A DNA stretch of 64,000 bases from an uncultured Pelagibacteraceae bacterium (GTDB taxonomy: Bacteria; Pseudomonadota; Alphaproteobacteria; Pelagibacterales; Pelagibacteraceae): positions 1-64,000 of the forward strand of contig CACJNX010000001.1 of assembly GCA_902594835.1 (NCBI GenBank), in the 5' to 3' direction. Below are positions 19,805 through 29,247 of this stretch, in pieces. Within the stretch, counting starts at the first letter, position 1, and every line of letters starts with the position of its first letter. Below the pieces are notes generated by a model. That model was not told the origin of the DNA and made no database searches. It saw nothing but the letters and a program-made list of their open reading frames with translations. Made by a program: the position numbers and the translations under genes.

Positions 19805-20115
19805 TGTTAGTTATTACAGTCTTATTAGTAGTCTTAATTTTTACATTTAAAAGTCTAGCTTCATATATTAAAAAAATTAGAACTGGTGACCCTAATGAAA
19901 GCGATATAACTTATTGGATGTTTTCATATGATTTTAAATCTCCAAACAAAGATTGGGTGCCCGAAAATAAAAATCTTTTAGCTAAAAAAAGAGCAAGAAA
20001 TTTCTTAGTTTTTATTCTTTACCTTAATGCGTTTGGAATATTTCTTTTATTAAATAGTTTTACGGCTCATTTATTGAATTTTATAGTAAATCCAGAATTT
20101 AGTTACCCTGTTTAA
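19804..20115 (+). CDS. Small two-helix membrane protein, unknown function
   Basis: 103 residues beginning at the base where coq10 ends (TAATG). A first hydrophobic helix spans residues 1-20 and a second about 67-92; between them lies a polar segment with YIKKIRTGDPNESDITYWMFSYDFKSP and a basic KKRARN before helix two. No family is recognised. The tight coupling to coq10 suggests a membrane or respiration-related role, which is inference only. It converges with and overlaps the pncC end by 17 bp. Confidence 0.65.
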   Translation: MLVITVLLVVLIFTFKSLASYIKKIRTGDPNESDITYWMFSYDFKSPNKDWVPENKNLLAKKRARNFLVFILYLNAFGIFLLLNSFTAHLLNFIVNPEFSYPV

Positions 20116-20578
20116 TTAATCTAAATAACAGATTAAGAGATTTTTTTACTGTTTGCCTTTGAATGTAAGCTCTACCTTTATTTTTAAAATTACATTTATT
20201 TACAACAACCTTTTTTCCAACTCTAATTCCAATGTAAACTAAACCAACTGGTTTTTGTTTAGATCCGCCTTTAGGACCAGCTATCCCTGTTATTGAAATA
20301 CATACTTTTGATTGACTTATTTTATTTAGGTTATTAACCATTGCCAAACAACATTGAACACTTACAGCGCCATATTTTTTTATAATTTTTTGAGGAACTT
20401 TTAATATTCCTGTTTTGCTTTGATTTGAGTAAGTAACCAATCCCATCGTAAATATTTTCGATGATCCGCTCACAGAGGTAATTGAGCTAGACAGCATTCC
20501 TCCTGTACAAGACTCTGCAATCGCAAGTTTCATCTTTTTTCTTTTGATTAATAGAATTATTTTTTTGTTTAAGCTCAT
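20099..20578 (-). CDS. pncC: Nicotinamide-nucleotide amidase (CinA C-terminal domain)
   Basis: 159 residues covering only the CinA C-terminal domain, without the COG1058 N-terminal half. AESCTGGMLSSSITSVSGSSKIF and the VSITGIAGP..GGSKQKPVGLVYIG stretch are diagnostic. It deamidates NMN to nicotinate mononucleotide in NAD salvage. The start overlaps the pgpA stop by one base, giving an ispDF-pgpA-pncC operon. Confidence 0.93.
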   Translation of the reverse strand: MSLNKKIILLIKRKKMKLAIAESCTGGMLSSSITSVSGSSKIFTMGLVTYSNQSKTGILKVPQKIIKKYGAVSVQCCLAMVNNLNKISQSKVCISITGIAGPKGGSKQKPVGLVYIGIRVGKKVVVNKCNFKNKGRAYIQRQTVKKSLNLLFRLIKQGN

Positions 20579-21081
20579 TAGAAATATTTTGATTTAATTA
20601 CCATAAAGATTATCAATGTAAGAACAACATATAAACCGGCAACCACATCATCTATTATTACTCCAAAACTGTTTTTAAATTTCTTATCAAAAAAACTGAC
20701 TGGAAAAGGTTTTTTAATATCAAAATACCTAAATAAAATAAAAATATATAAGTAAAATAAAACTGCTTCTTGCGAGTTTTTTACTGATCCATGTGAGATC
20801 TCATATAGATAAATTGGAATAGACTGACCGATGAATTCATCTACAACAACTTCCTTAGGATCTTTATTTTCATTATTTTTTATATACTCGGAAACTGCAT
20901 AAAAAGAATAAATAAAAACTATAATTAAAATTATTAAAATAGTGTTGTTAGATAAATTAATTATATGAAATAAGCTGTATAGAATAATAGTCGTTACAAG
21001 AGAGGTTATTGTTCCTGGAGCAAATCTTAATGATCCAATCCCAAAACATGTAACAAATAAATAATTTAAAGTTTTAATCAT
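20578..21081 (-). CDS. pgpA: Phosphatidylglycerophosphatase A
   Basis: Inner-membrane enzyme dephosphorylating phosphatidylglycerophosphate to phosphatidylglycerol. 167 residues with several transmembrane helices. The N-terminal FGIGSLRFAPGTITSLVT and VVVDEFIGQSIP (metal-binding Asp/Glu) are the PgpA signatures, and FDIKKPFPVSFFDKKFKNSFGVIIDDVVAGL the conserved C-terminal block. It overlaps ispDF by 8 bp. Confidence 0.93.
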   Translation of the reverse strand: MIKTLNYLFVTCFGIGSLRFAPGTITSLVTTIILYSLFHIINLSNNTILIILIIVFIYSFYAVSEYIKNNENKDPKEVVVDEFIGQSIPIYLYEISHGSVKNSQEAVLFYLYIFILFRYFDIKKPFPVSFFDKKFKNSFGVIIDDVVAGLYVVLTLIIFMVIKSKYF

Positions 21082-22219
21082 ATTTTATAACTGAACATAT
21101 AACTTCACATGCTATTGCTTTCTCTCTTCCTATTACACCAAGTTTTTCAGTAGTTTTACCTTTTATATTAATTCGATCATTAGAAATTTCACAAAGTTTT
21201 GCGATATTATTTATCATTTTATTTTTATAACTTTTAATTTTAGGTGTTTGAGTAATAATATTAATATCAATATTATTTATTAAATAACCTTTTAATTTAA
21301 TTTGTTCTATAACCTTTTGAAGTAAAATCGATGACCTTATGTTTTTAAATTTTTTATTTTTATCTGAAAACATTTGACCAATATCACCCATTTTACAAGC
21401 CCCTAAAATCGCATCTATTATAGAGTGCAGAACAGGGTCTCCGTCTGAATGACCAAGTGTTCCCAGTTTCGATTTAATCTTTAAACCAGCTAAATAAAGT
21501 TTTCTTTTTGAAACTAATCTATGAACATCAAATCCTATACCAATACTCTGTTTAGACTTATATATATTCCTTAGATTTTCAAAATCTGATTGATCAGTAA
21601 TTTTAAAGTTATTTTTTTCACCCTCTATAAATTTAACTTTATTAAGATCCATATATAAAGAGATGTCGTCGTCCTTATATTTACCAGAATTAGTTTTATG
21701 AAGATGATATATTTCTTTTAAATTGAAAGCTTGAGGAGTTTGGGTCAAAAATAATTTATTTCTTCTTTTGCCAACTATATATTCATCTTTACTAGAGTCG
21801 ATTATTTGTTTTATTGCGTCTTGCACTCCTATCTTTGGAACCACAGCTCTTGCATTTTTCATATTTTTTATAATTGAACTAAATAATTTAAGAGAAAAAT
21901 TTGGCCTCGCTACATCATGAATTAAAACTTTAGAAATCTTTTTTTGTTGCACCAAATATTTTAAAGCATTAAATGTAGATTCTTGCCTGTTTTTTCCACC
22001 TTTCACTAATTTGATATTTTTAAGTTTTAGTGATTTGGCACGTTTTAAGTCTTTTTTATTATAAACAAGAACAATTTTTTTAATTTGTTTGAATTTACGA
22101 GCTTTATTTACGTTAATTTCAATTAATGATTTGCTAGCTAATTTTTGGTATGGTTTGCCAATTTTAGATCTAAATCTATGGCTATTACCTCCTGCAAGAA
22201 TGATTAAACAAAAACTCAT
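21074..22219 (-). CDS. ispDF: Bifunctional IspD/IspF isoprenoid enzyme
   Basis: Fusion of 2-C-methyl-D-erythritol 4-phosphate cytidylyltransferase (residues 1 to about 220) and MECDP synthase (about 225-381) of the MEP pathway. The IspD part has LAGGNSHRF (nucleotide loop), VLIHDVARPN and TQTPQAF. The IspF part starts GIGFDVHRL (zinc Asp and His), followed by HSDGDPVLHSIIDAILGA and the C-terminal TTEKLGVIGREKAIAC. The fusion is common in Alphaproteobacteria. It is transcribed divergently from ntrY across a 48-bp gap. Confidence 0.96.
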   Translation of the reverse strand: MSFCLIILAGGNSHRFRSKIGKPYQKLASKSLIEINVNKARKFKQIKKIVLVYNKKDLKRAKSLKLKNIKLVKGGKNRQESTFNALKYLVQQKKISKVLIHDVARPNFSLKLFSSIIKNMKNARAVVPKIGVQDAIKQIIDSSKDEYIVGKRRNKLFLTQTPQAFNLKEIYHLHKTNSGKYKDDDISLYMDLNKVKFIEGEKNNFKITDQSDFENLRNIYKSKQSIGIGFDVHRLVSKRKLYLAGLKIKSKLGTLGHSDGDPVLHSIIDAILGACKMGDIGQMFSDKNKKFKNIRSSILLQKVIEQIKLKGYLINNIDINIITQTPKIKSYKNKMINNIAKLCEISNDRINIKGKTTEKLGVIGREKAIACEVICSVIKYD

Positions 22220-22267
22220 GATTTTAACTTATATAATATTTATAAAGATATTTAATGGTTATTTAGG

Positions 22268-24046
22268 ATGTTTAAAATAATTAAAAATTTTAATTGGATT
22301 ATTTTATCCTCATTTTTATGTATTTTTATGGGGATTGTAACTTTTTTAACCTTTATTAATGCTGGATTTGTTTCATTAACCGATAAAAATTTACAATCTT
22401 TATTAATTATTGATATTTTTTTACTATTAATTTTCTTTACCTTAATATTTCGAAATTTTTATAGATTTTATTATACAGGAAAAAAAAATAAAAAAGGATC
22501 ACAAACTAACTTAAAGTACATATCCGTTTTTTCACTATTTACTGTAATACCATCACTAGTAGTTGCAATATTTTCACTTTTTATTTTTAATTTTGGTGTT
22601 CAGAATTATTTCGATAAACAAATAACTAAAGCAGTTAACAATTCGTTTGATGTAGCAAAAAATTATTTAGAGGAAAGTAAAGAAAATGTCTTATCAGATG
22701 TAATACTAATGAGTGTTGGACTTAATCGAGCTTCAGGTTTTTACTATTCAAATCCTAAACGTTTTAAACAAATAATGAAATCAGAAAAAATTTTGCGAAG
22801 AATTGATGATGTTTATTTAATTGATAGTTTAGGCAATATTCTTTTATCTGACGTGAGAGATATCACAGAGGAATTTGTTATTCCTTCAGATGAAAATTAT
22901 GATCAAGCGTTAGAAGGAAAACCAGTTTTTGTTTCAAGCAATCTTGGAAACAAAACTACTGTGATGACAAAATTAACATCACTCGTAGATACATATTTAT
23001 ATATCTCGAGGAATATTGATGAAGAAATTTTAAGATATTTAAACGAAACTGAGCAAGCTGTGAGCTTTTATTATTCAGTCGAAAATAGTCAAACTGGAAT
23101 AAAGGTTACTTTTGCAATTATTTATATAATTGTAGTTACTTTGTTGTTATTTTTATCAACTTCAATCGCTATCACTTTTGCATCTAGATTAACAAAACCC
23201 ATTATAAATTTAATAAGTGCATCTGACTCTATAAGCAAAGGTGCTTTGGATGTTAAAGTTCCAGAATTAGACACAGACGAGGAATTCAAGCTTCTTAATA
23301 AAAATTTTAATCAAATGATAGAAAGATTAAAAGAACAACAAGATAAGTTATTAATTACAGAACGATATGAAGCATGGGAAAGTGTTGCAAGAAAATTGGC
23401 ACACGAAATAAAAAATCCTTTAACACCGATACAGCTCTCAATTGATAGTTTAAGAGAAAAATATAAAAATAAATTAACTCAAGATGGGAAAAATTTTGAA
23501 AAATATTTAGAAACAATTAATAGACAAATTAAAGATATTGAAAAACTTGTTAACGAATTTTCTAATTTTGCAAGAATGCCAAGACCAATATTTAAAAAGA
23601 TAAATTTGATTCAATTAATAAAAAAATCTTTAGACTTTATAAAACTGACCTCTAAAAACTCAATAAACTTGAAAGACCACTCAAACCATAAATTCATAAA
23701 TGGTGATGAGGAGCAACTTAACAGAGTATTTATTAATCTTATTAAAAATTCAGAAGAGTCTTTTGAAGATTTAAAGCATAAAGACCCTAATTTTAAAGGA
23801 AATATTGACATAGAAATAATTAGTAATAATGACTATATAATCATAGAAGTTAATGATAATGGCTCAGGTATTACAGACGCTAAAAAAGCAATGACACCTT
23901 ACTTTACAACTAAAAAAACAGGGACAGGCCTTGGACTTCCAATAGTAACAAAAATAATTAACGAGCATAATGGAAATTTTTCAATTAAAAACAGAAAGAA
24001 AAAAAAAGGAACAGTGGTTATAATATCATTACCCAAACATGCTTAA
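22268..24046 (+). CDS. ntrY: NtrY-like sensor histidine kinase
   Basis: 592 residues. Three N-terminal transmembrane segments (roughly 10-30, 38-58, 84-108), a periplasmic sensor region (about 110-275), a fourth helix near 285-308, a HAMP linker, then HisKA with His379 in RKLAHEIKNPLTP and a HATPase domain with NGSGI, PYFTTKKTGTGLGLPIV. Partners the overlapping ntrX (8-bp overlap). The family is linked to nitrogen, redox and envelope control; the signal here is unknown. The usual PAS domain is weak or missing, making it shorter than many NtrY proteins (about 750 residues). Confidence 0.9.
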   Translation: MFKIIKNFNWIILSSFLCIFMGIVTFLTFINAGFVSLTDKNLQSLLIIDIFLLLIFFTLIFRNFYRFYYTGKKNKKGSQTNLKYISVFSLFTVIPSLVVAIFSLFIFNFGVQNYFDKQITKAVNNSFDVAKNYLEESKENVLSDVILMSVGLNRASGFYYSNPKRFKQIMKSEKILRRIDDVYLIDSLGNILLSDVRDITEEFVIPSDENYDQALEGKPVFVSSNLGNKTTVMTKLTSLVDTYLYISRNIDEEILRYLNETEQAVSFYYSVENSQTGIKVTFAIIYIIVVTLLLFLSTSIAITFASRLTKPIINLISASDSISKGALDVKVPELDTDEEFKLLNKNFNQMIERLKEQQDKLLITERYEAWESVARKLAHEIKNPLTPIQLSIDSLREKYKNKLTQDGKNFEKYLETINRQIKDIEKLVNEFSNFARMPRPIFKKINLIQLIKKSLDFIKLTSKNSINLKDHSNHKFINGDEEQLNRVFINLIKNSEESFEDLKHKDPNFKGNIDIEIISNNDYIIIEVNDNGSGITDAKKAMTPYFTTKKTGTGLGLPIVTKIINEHNGNFSIKNRKKKKGTVVIISLPKHA

Positions 24047-25406
24047 AGAAATTTTAGTCATAGACGATAATCCAGATATTAGATTTTTGGTTTGCAATAT
24101 TCTAGAAGAGCAAAATTTTAAAGTTCGGACAGCTGCAAATTACGATCAGGCGGTTTTAGAAATTAGTAAACGACTTCCTGATTTAGCAATAGTTGATATT
24201 AAATTGGATAAGCCAGATAAAGACGGTATTGATTTACTAAAATTAATAATCAAAAAAAATAAAAATATTCCTGTCATAATGATTTCAGGTCACGCAACAG
24301 TTAAAGTTGCAGTTGAAGCGATAAGATTAGGTGCTTACGAATTTATTGAAAAACCATTTTCAAAAGAAAAAATTACTAATTACGTTAATAGAGGGTTAGA
24401 GTCTTCATTATTAAAAAAAGAAAAAGATATTATTGAAAATAAATTATTTCACTCTTTTGATCTTGTTGGTGAAAGTCCGGATATAATAAAAGTAAAAAAG
24501 ATTATTGATAAATTATCCACATCAGAAAGTAGAGTATTAATTTCGGGACCAACAGGTTCTGGAAAAGAACTAGTGGCTAGAAAAATTCACAAGAATTCAT
24601 CAAGAGCAAAAGAACCTTTTGTTATTATAAACGCCGCCCTACTTAAGGAGAAAACGTATGAAAAAGAACTTTTCGGAGAAGAATTTGAAGATGGAAATAT
24701 TTCATTTGGGGCATTAGAGAGAGCCAACAAAGGAACGTTGTTAATAGACGAGGTTTCCGAAATACCTTACGAGACACAAGCGAATGTACTTAGAGTATTA
24801 ATTGATCAAAAATTTAAACGTGTGCATGGATCAAAAAGTATAAATGTTAATATAAGACTCATTTCTTCCACCTCCAAAGATCTTAATCAATTAGTTAAAA
24901 ATAATGAATTTAGAGAAGATCTTTTTCACAGATTGAACGTAATGCCAATAGAATTAACTTCTCTTTCATCAAGAACCGAAGATATCCCTTCACTTATAAA
25001 ATATTTTAAAGCCAAACTTTCAGAAATAAATGGAGTTCAAGAACCAGATATAGATATTAAGAATGATAGTTTGTATACATACAACTGGCCTGGTAACGTC
25101 AGAGAATTAAGAAATTTAGTCGAGAGAATTACAATTTTATCTTATAATGAAAGTAAACAAAAAATAAATCAATTAATAGATGACATATTAAATCCATCAT
25201 CAAAAATTTCAGATGAAAAAAATATTTTATTACAATCTTTCCAGGCTCCATTAAAAGAAGCTAGAGAATATTTTGAAAAAGAATATTTAACAACTCAGCT
25301 TAAAAGACATCACGGAAATATATCTAAAACTGCAGACTTTATTGGTATGGAAAGATCCGCTCTTCACAGAAAATTGAAATCTTTAGGAATTAAAGGAATA
25401 AATTAA
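24039..25406 (+). CDS. ntrX: NtrX-like response regulator without GAFTGA
   Basis: 455 residues: receiver domain (1-120, phospho-acceptor Asp53 in AIVDIKL), AAA+ domain with Walker A GPTGSGKE (about 170-177) and TLLIDEV Walker B, and a C-terminal Fis-type helix-turn-helix (HGNISKTADFIGMERSALHRKLK). Where sigma-54 activators have GAFTGA, this protein reads ISFGALERA (about 220-228), so it cannot be expected to engage sigma-54. The NtrX subfamily is known for this loss. Coupled to ntrY by overlap; trkA follows after 3 bp. Probably acts at sigma-70 promoters, which is inference. Confidence 0.92.
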   Translation: MLKEILVIDDNPDIRFLVCNILEEQNFKVRTAANYDQAVLEISKRLPDLAIVDIKLDKPDKDGIDLLKLIIKKNKNIPVIMISGHATVKVAVEAIRLGAYEFIEKPFSKEKITNYVNRGLESSLLKKEKDIIENKLFHSFDLVGESPDIIKVKKIIDKLSTSESRVLISGPTGSGKELVARKIHKNSSRAKEPFVIINAALLKEKTYEKELFGEEFEDGNISFGALERANKGTLLIDEVSEIPYETQANVLRVLIDQKFKRVHGSKSINVNIRLISSTSKDLNQLVKNNEFREDLFHRLNVMPIELTSLSSRTEDIPSLIKYFKAKLSEINGVQEPDIDIKNDSLYTYNWPGNVRELRNLVERITILSYNESKQKINQLIDDILNPSSKISDEKNILLQSFQAPLKEAREYFEKEYLTTQLKRHHGNISKTADFIGMERSALHRKLKSLGIKGIN

Positions 25407-25409
25407 TAA

Positions 25410-26783
25410 ATGAATATAATTATATGTGGGGCCGGAAAAGTAGGCTTTTCAATCAGCAAACAATTATCAGCACAAGGTCATTCAGTGACAGTAATAGACC
25501 AGTCATCTGAAGACATAAAAAAAATTAACGACACACAAGACGTAAAAGGTATAGTTGGTAGAGCAACATTGCCATCAGTTTTGGAAAATGCTGGTGCTGA
25601 AAAAACTGATATGATTATTGCAGTTACAAGAAACGATGAAACAAATATGATCGTATGTCAGTTGGCAAGCTCATTATTTAATATTTCGAAAAAAATAGCG
25701 CGAATTAGAACAAAAGATTTTTTAGAGGGAAAATGGGGAAAACTTTATAATAAATCAAATATCCCAATAGATGTAATTATTTCACCAGAGCGAGAAGTGG
25801 CGAAATCGTTATACAGAAGGTTAGAGGCACCAGGCGCATTAGATAATGTACCATTTGGTAAAAATAAAGTGAAAATGTTAGAGATCTCAATTGAAAAAAA
25901 TTGTCCAATTAAAAATATACCTCTAAAAAAATTAACAGAGAAGTTTCCAGATTTTAAAGCAAATATATTAGGGGCTTTAAGAAAAGAAAAATTTATTTAT
26001 TTAAAAAAAAATGATCAAATGCTGGAAGACGATAATGTTTATGTTGTTGTTAGCAGTGATCAATTGAATCCTATACTTAAAGCTTTTGGTCATGAAGAAA
26101 AAATTGCAAAAAATGTTTTAATTATAGGCGGCGGCAATATTGGGTTACAACTCGCTAAGATGCTTGAGGAAAATTTTGAAGACGTGAGGGTGAAGATTAT
26201 AGAAAAAAATAAACAAAGAGCAGAAGAAATTGCAAATGAATTATCTTCATCAATTGTTATAAATGGAGATGCTTTGGATGAAGATATATTGAAAGAGGCT
26301 AATCTAGAGGGATCAGAAACAGTTTTAGCGTTAACGAATGATGATGAAAATAATATGATGGCTTGTGTATTAGCAGAAAAAACAGGCTTAAAAAAAAGAA
26401 CAATCGCAATAGTAAATAAGACTAACTACAATCTTCTACAAGACTCACTTAATATAGATGATCTAGTTGATCCAAGAATGACCACAGTATCAAGAATAAT
26501 GGAACACGTTCACAGAGGAAGTATCGGCACAGTGTACTCATTGTTGGATGGTGAATATGAGTTTATTGAAGCAAAAATTTCTGAAAAATCTGAATTAGTA
26601 AACAAAAAAATTCGAGACTCAAATTTACCGGAAGATATTAGAATAGGTGCAATTATAAGAAATGAAAAGGTTATAATTCCTCGATCTAGTTTTATTTTTG
26701 AGAAGAATGATCTTGTTGTGTTTCTTGCGAAGAGAGAAGAGCTGAAAGCTGTTGAGAGTATTTTTAGCCTAGGCACAATTTAA
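25410..26783 (+). CDS. trkA: Trk potassium transporter regulatory subunit TrkA
   Basis: 457-residue cytoplasmic NAD(H)-binding subunit gating TrkH. Two RCK repeats: N-terminal Rossmann motif IICGAGKVGFSISKQL (residues 3-18) and a second at about 232-248 (LIIGGGNIGLQLAKML), each followed by a TrkA_C domain. The ntrYX-trkA order is conserved in Alphaproteobacteria. trkH starts 5 bp downstream, so pump and gate are cotranscribed with the two-component system. Confidence 0.96.
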   Translation: MNIIICGAGKVGFSISKQLSAQGHSVTVIDQSSEDIKKINDTQDVKGIVGRATLPSVLENAGAEKTDMIIAVTRNDETNMIVCQLASSLFNISKKIARIRTKDFLEGKWGKLYNKSNIPIDVIISPEREVAKSLYRRLEAPGALDNVPFGKNKVKMLEISIEKNCPIKNIPLKKLTEKFPDFKANILGALRKEKFIYLKKNDQMLEDDNVYVVVSSDQLNPILKAFGHEEKIAKNVLIIGGGNIGLQLAKMLEENFEDVRVKIIEKNKQRAEEIANELSSSIVINGDALDEDILKEANLEGSETVLALTNDDENNMMACVLAEKTGLKKRTIAIVNKTNYNLLQDSLNIDDLVDPRMTTVSRIMEHVHRGSIGTVYSLLDGEYEFIEAKISEKSELVNKKIRDSNLPEDIRIGAIIRNEKVIIPRSSFIFEKNDLVVFLAKREELKAVESIFSLGTI

Positions 26784-26788
26784 AATTA

Positions 26789-28201
26789 ATGAATTTTAAG
26801 AGGATTAGTTTTTATCTAAGCTTATTTTGTTTTCCTATAAGTTTCCTTTCATTTATAAATATTTTATATGCTTCATATTTTGATTATTTTTTAAGTATTG
26901 ATACTTATTTTATAACTTTAATATTTTCATTATTTCTTGGATTAAGTTTTTTTTATTACGGAAAAAAAAGCCCAAAAAATATAAATTTTATTGAACAACT
27001 AATTTTAATAATTTTTTCTTATATTTTAACCTCCTTTTTAATATCCATCCCCTTTTACTTAAGTAATTATCAAGTAACATTTTTAGACTCTTTATTTGAG
27101 TCTATTTCAGGATTAACAGGAACAGGTTTTTCAATTTTTAAAGATATAAAGTATCTTGATCCAACCTTGATTCTTTGGAGATCATCCTCGCAGTGGATAG
27201 GGGGATTATTTTTTTTATTTTTTTTAGTAATAATTTTTTCTAACAAGTCGTTTAATTACAAGATGACTAATCTTACATATTCAGGTGATAATAATTTTAA
27301 TTCTGAGAGTAACATTAAAGATAATTTATTAAGAATTTTTATAATTTATTCTTTACTAAGTATCGGTATCCTAAGTTTACTAAATATTTCAGGGGTGCGA
27401 CTATTCAATTCGCTAAATTTAAGTATGACATTAATTTCTGGTGGAGGTTTTTTACCAACAGAAAATATTAATAAAATTATCTCAACAAATTTTCAAAAAA
27501 TAGTTTTGATTTTTTCCTTTATAGTTTCTTTGCTAAATCTTTATTTGATATTCAATCTTTTTAATAAAAATACTTTAATTAAAGAACATAAAGAAGATCT
27601 ATATCTAATAGTAACATCTATAATACTTTGTTCTTTGATATATTTTAATGATCATAATGGTTTAGACATAATAATAAGTGTTATAAGTAGCTTAGCTAAC
27701 TCTGGACTGACGTTAATGGAGCCTGATAAAAATCTTAGCTTATATTTTTTATTAATTACAATAATAGGAGGGTCTATATTATCAAACTCATCAGGAATAA
27801 AACTGACTAGATTTTATATTTTATTAAAAATTACATCTTTAGAAATAATTAAACTTATAAGCCCTAACAGCATTATCAATAAAACAATATTTGGATCAGA
27901 TAAAAAGATATCAGATGATCACGTTAAGACATCTTTTTTAATATTTATTTCTTTTTTTTTAAGTCTCTTTATTTTATCAAGTCTTTTGATTGTTGATAAT
28001 ATTGGATTTGAAAAATCTTTTAAATTGTCGATATTAACTTTAACAAATACTGTTAATTCTGAAATGTATAATATGCAGAATATAAATTTTTCCAATCTAT
28101 TAACATCTTCAAAAATAAGTTTAATTTTATTTATGATTATTGGAAAAATTGAGTTAATATCGATTTTTTTAATTTTCAAAAAAATATTATTTAAAGATTA
28201 A
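26789..28201 (+). CDS. trkH: Trk potassium uptake channel subunit TrkH
   Basis: 470-residue multi-helix inner-membrane protein with four pore repeats. Selectivity-filter-like segments can be seen as SGLTGTGFSIF (about 108-118), a MTLISGGGFLPT loop (about 213-224), SSLANSGLT (about 305-313) and TLTNTVNSEMY (about 416-426). WRSSSQWIGGLFFLFF is a family motif. Together with TrkA it forms a low-affinity K+ uptake system. Confidence 0.92.
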   Translation: MNFKRISFYLSLFCFPISFLSFINILYASYFDYFLSIDTYFITLIFSLFLGLSFFYYGKKSPKNINFIEQLILIIFSYILTSFLISIPFYLSNYQVTFLDSLFESISGLTGTGFSIFKDIKYLDPTLILWRSSSQWIGGLFFLFFLVIIFSNKSFNYKMTNLTYSGDNNFNSESNIKDNLLRIFIIYSLLSIGILSLLNISGVRLFNSLNLSMTLISGGGFLPTENINKIISTNFQKIVLIFSFIVSLLNLYLIFNLFNKNTLIKEHKEDLYLIVTSIILCSLIYFNDHNGLDIIISVISSLANSGLTLMEPDKNLSLYFLLITIIGGSILSNSSGIKLTRFYILLKITSLEIIKLISPNSIINKTIFGSDKKISDDHVKTSFLIFISFFLSLFILSSLLIVDNIGFEKSFKLSILTLTNTVNSEMYNMQNINFSNLLTSSKISLILFMIIGKIELISIFLIFKKILFKD

Positions 28202-29247
28202 TGTCAAAAATTGTAATAATAGGCGCGGGTGCCATGGGTTCAGCTTTTGCTTTACCTTGTTTGGACAATAATCATGATATTAATATTATAGGAACTCACT
28301 TAGAAAATGATTTTATTGATAATTTCAAAAAAAATAATAATTTCCATCCAGGACTAAATACTGAAATTCCCAAAGAAATTAAAATTCACAAGTTTGAAAA
28401 ATTTGATGAATTGATGAAATCAAATGTTGATTTGATAGTACTTGGCATAAGTTCAAAAGGAATAGAATGGGTAGCAGACCAATTAAGTAGAATTTATAAA
28501 AATAGTAAAATTCCGAAGTTATTAATGCTTACTAAAGGTCTGAGTATTCATAATAATCAATACGAATTATTAGTTGATAAACTTGAAAGGCTACTGGAAG
28601 ACAGAAAAATAAAAAAAGCTGACATTTCAGCTGTGGGCGGACCTTGTCTAGCTGCTGGATTAGCTAATAGAGTTCATAGCAGTGTTGTAATTGCAAATAA
28701 GGATATTCAAACTGCCAAAAAAATAGCAGACATGCTTAATACAAACTACTACCACACGTCGCACTCAAATGATTTAAATGGTGTAGAGGTTTCAGCTGCA
28801 ATAAAAAATATTTTTTCAATGGCTGTTGGAGCGGCGAAAGGCTTATGTAGTAACAATATTTCTAATGAAGTAAGAGAAAAAAATTATTTAAATACAGCAT
28901 CTGCTTTAATTAAACAATCAATCCACGAGATGGAAATTTTTGTTGAACATTTAAAAGGTAAAAAGGAAACTGTTAAAGGACTGGCAGGCTTAGGTGATCT
29001 TTATGTTAGTTCTGGAGGTGGTAGAAATGCAAAAATGGGATCATACATTGGCGAAGGATTGACTTTTTCAGAGGCCAAGAAAACAAAGATGGAAAAAGTA
29101 ACGGTTGAAGGAGCGGATCTTGCAAAAGAAATTGCAAAAAAAGTAAATGAGGATTTTGATAAAAAAAAATTACCTTTAATGTTAGGTATGATCAATGCTA
29201 TCGTAGATGACAAAAAACTCGATTTAGATTGGGAATCTTTTAGATAA
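28201..29247 (+). CDS. NAD(P)-dependent glycerol-3-phosphate dehydrogenase, GpsA family
   Basis: 348 residues. Rossmann motif IIGAGAMGSAFALP at the N-terminus; GGPCLAAGLA near 147 and the catalytic-Lys segment AAIKNIFSMAVGAAKG near 203 are typical of GpsA, as is GLAGLGDLYVSSGGGRNAKMG near 262. It interconverts sn-glycerol-3-phosphate and DHAP. The sequence is divergent from classic GpsA. Because it starts at the last base of trkH and is followed directly by glycerol kinase and a glycerol importer, it may run in the oxidative, catabolic direction in place of GlpD; that is inference. Confidence 0.88.
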   Translation: MSKIVIIGAGAMGSAFALPCLDNNHDINIIGTHLENDFIDNFKKNNNFHPGLNTEIPKEIKIHKFEKFDELMKSNVDLIVLGISSKGIEWVADQLSRIYKNSKIPKLLMLTKGLSIHNNQYELLVDKLERLLEDRKIKKADISAVGGPCLAAGLANRVHSSVVIANKDIQTAKKIADMLNTNYYHTSHSNDLNGVEVSAAIKNIFSMAVGAAKGLCSNNISNEVREKNYLNTASALIKQSIHEMEIFVEHLKGKKETVKGLAGLGDLYVSSGGGRNAKMGSYIGEGLTFSEAKKTKMEKVTVEGADLAKEIAKKVNEDFDKKKLPLMLGMINAIVDDKKLDLDWESFR

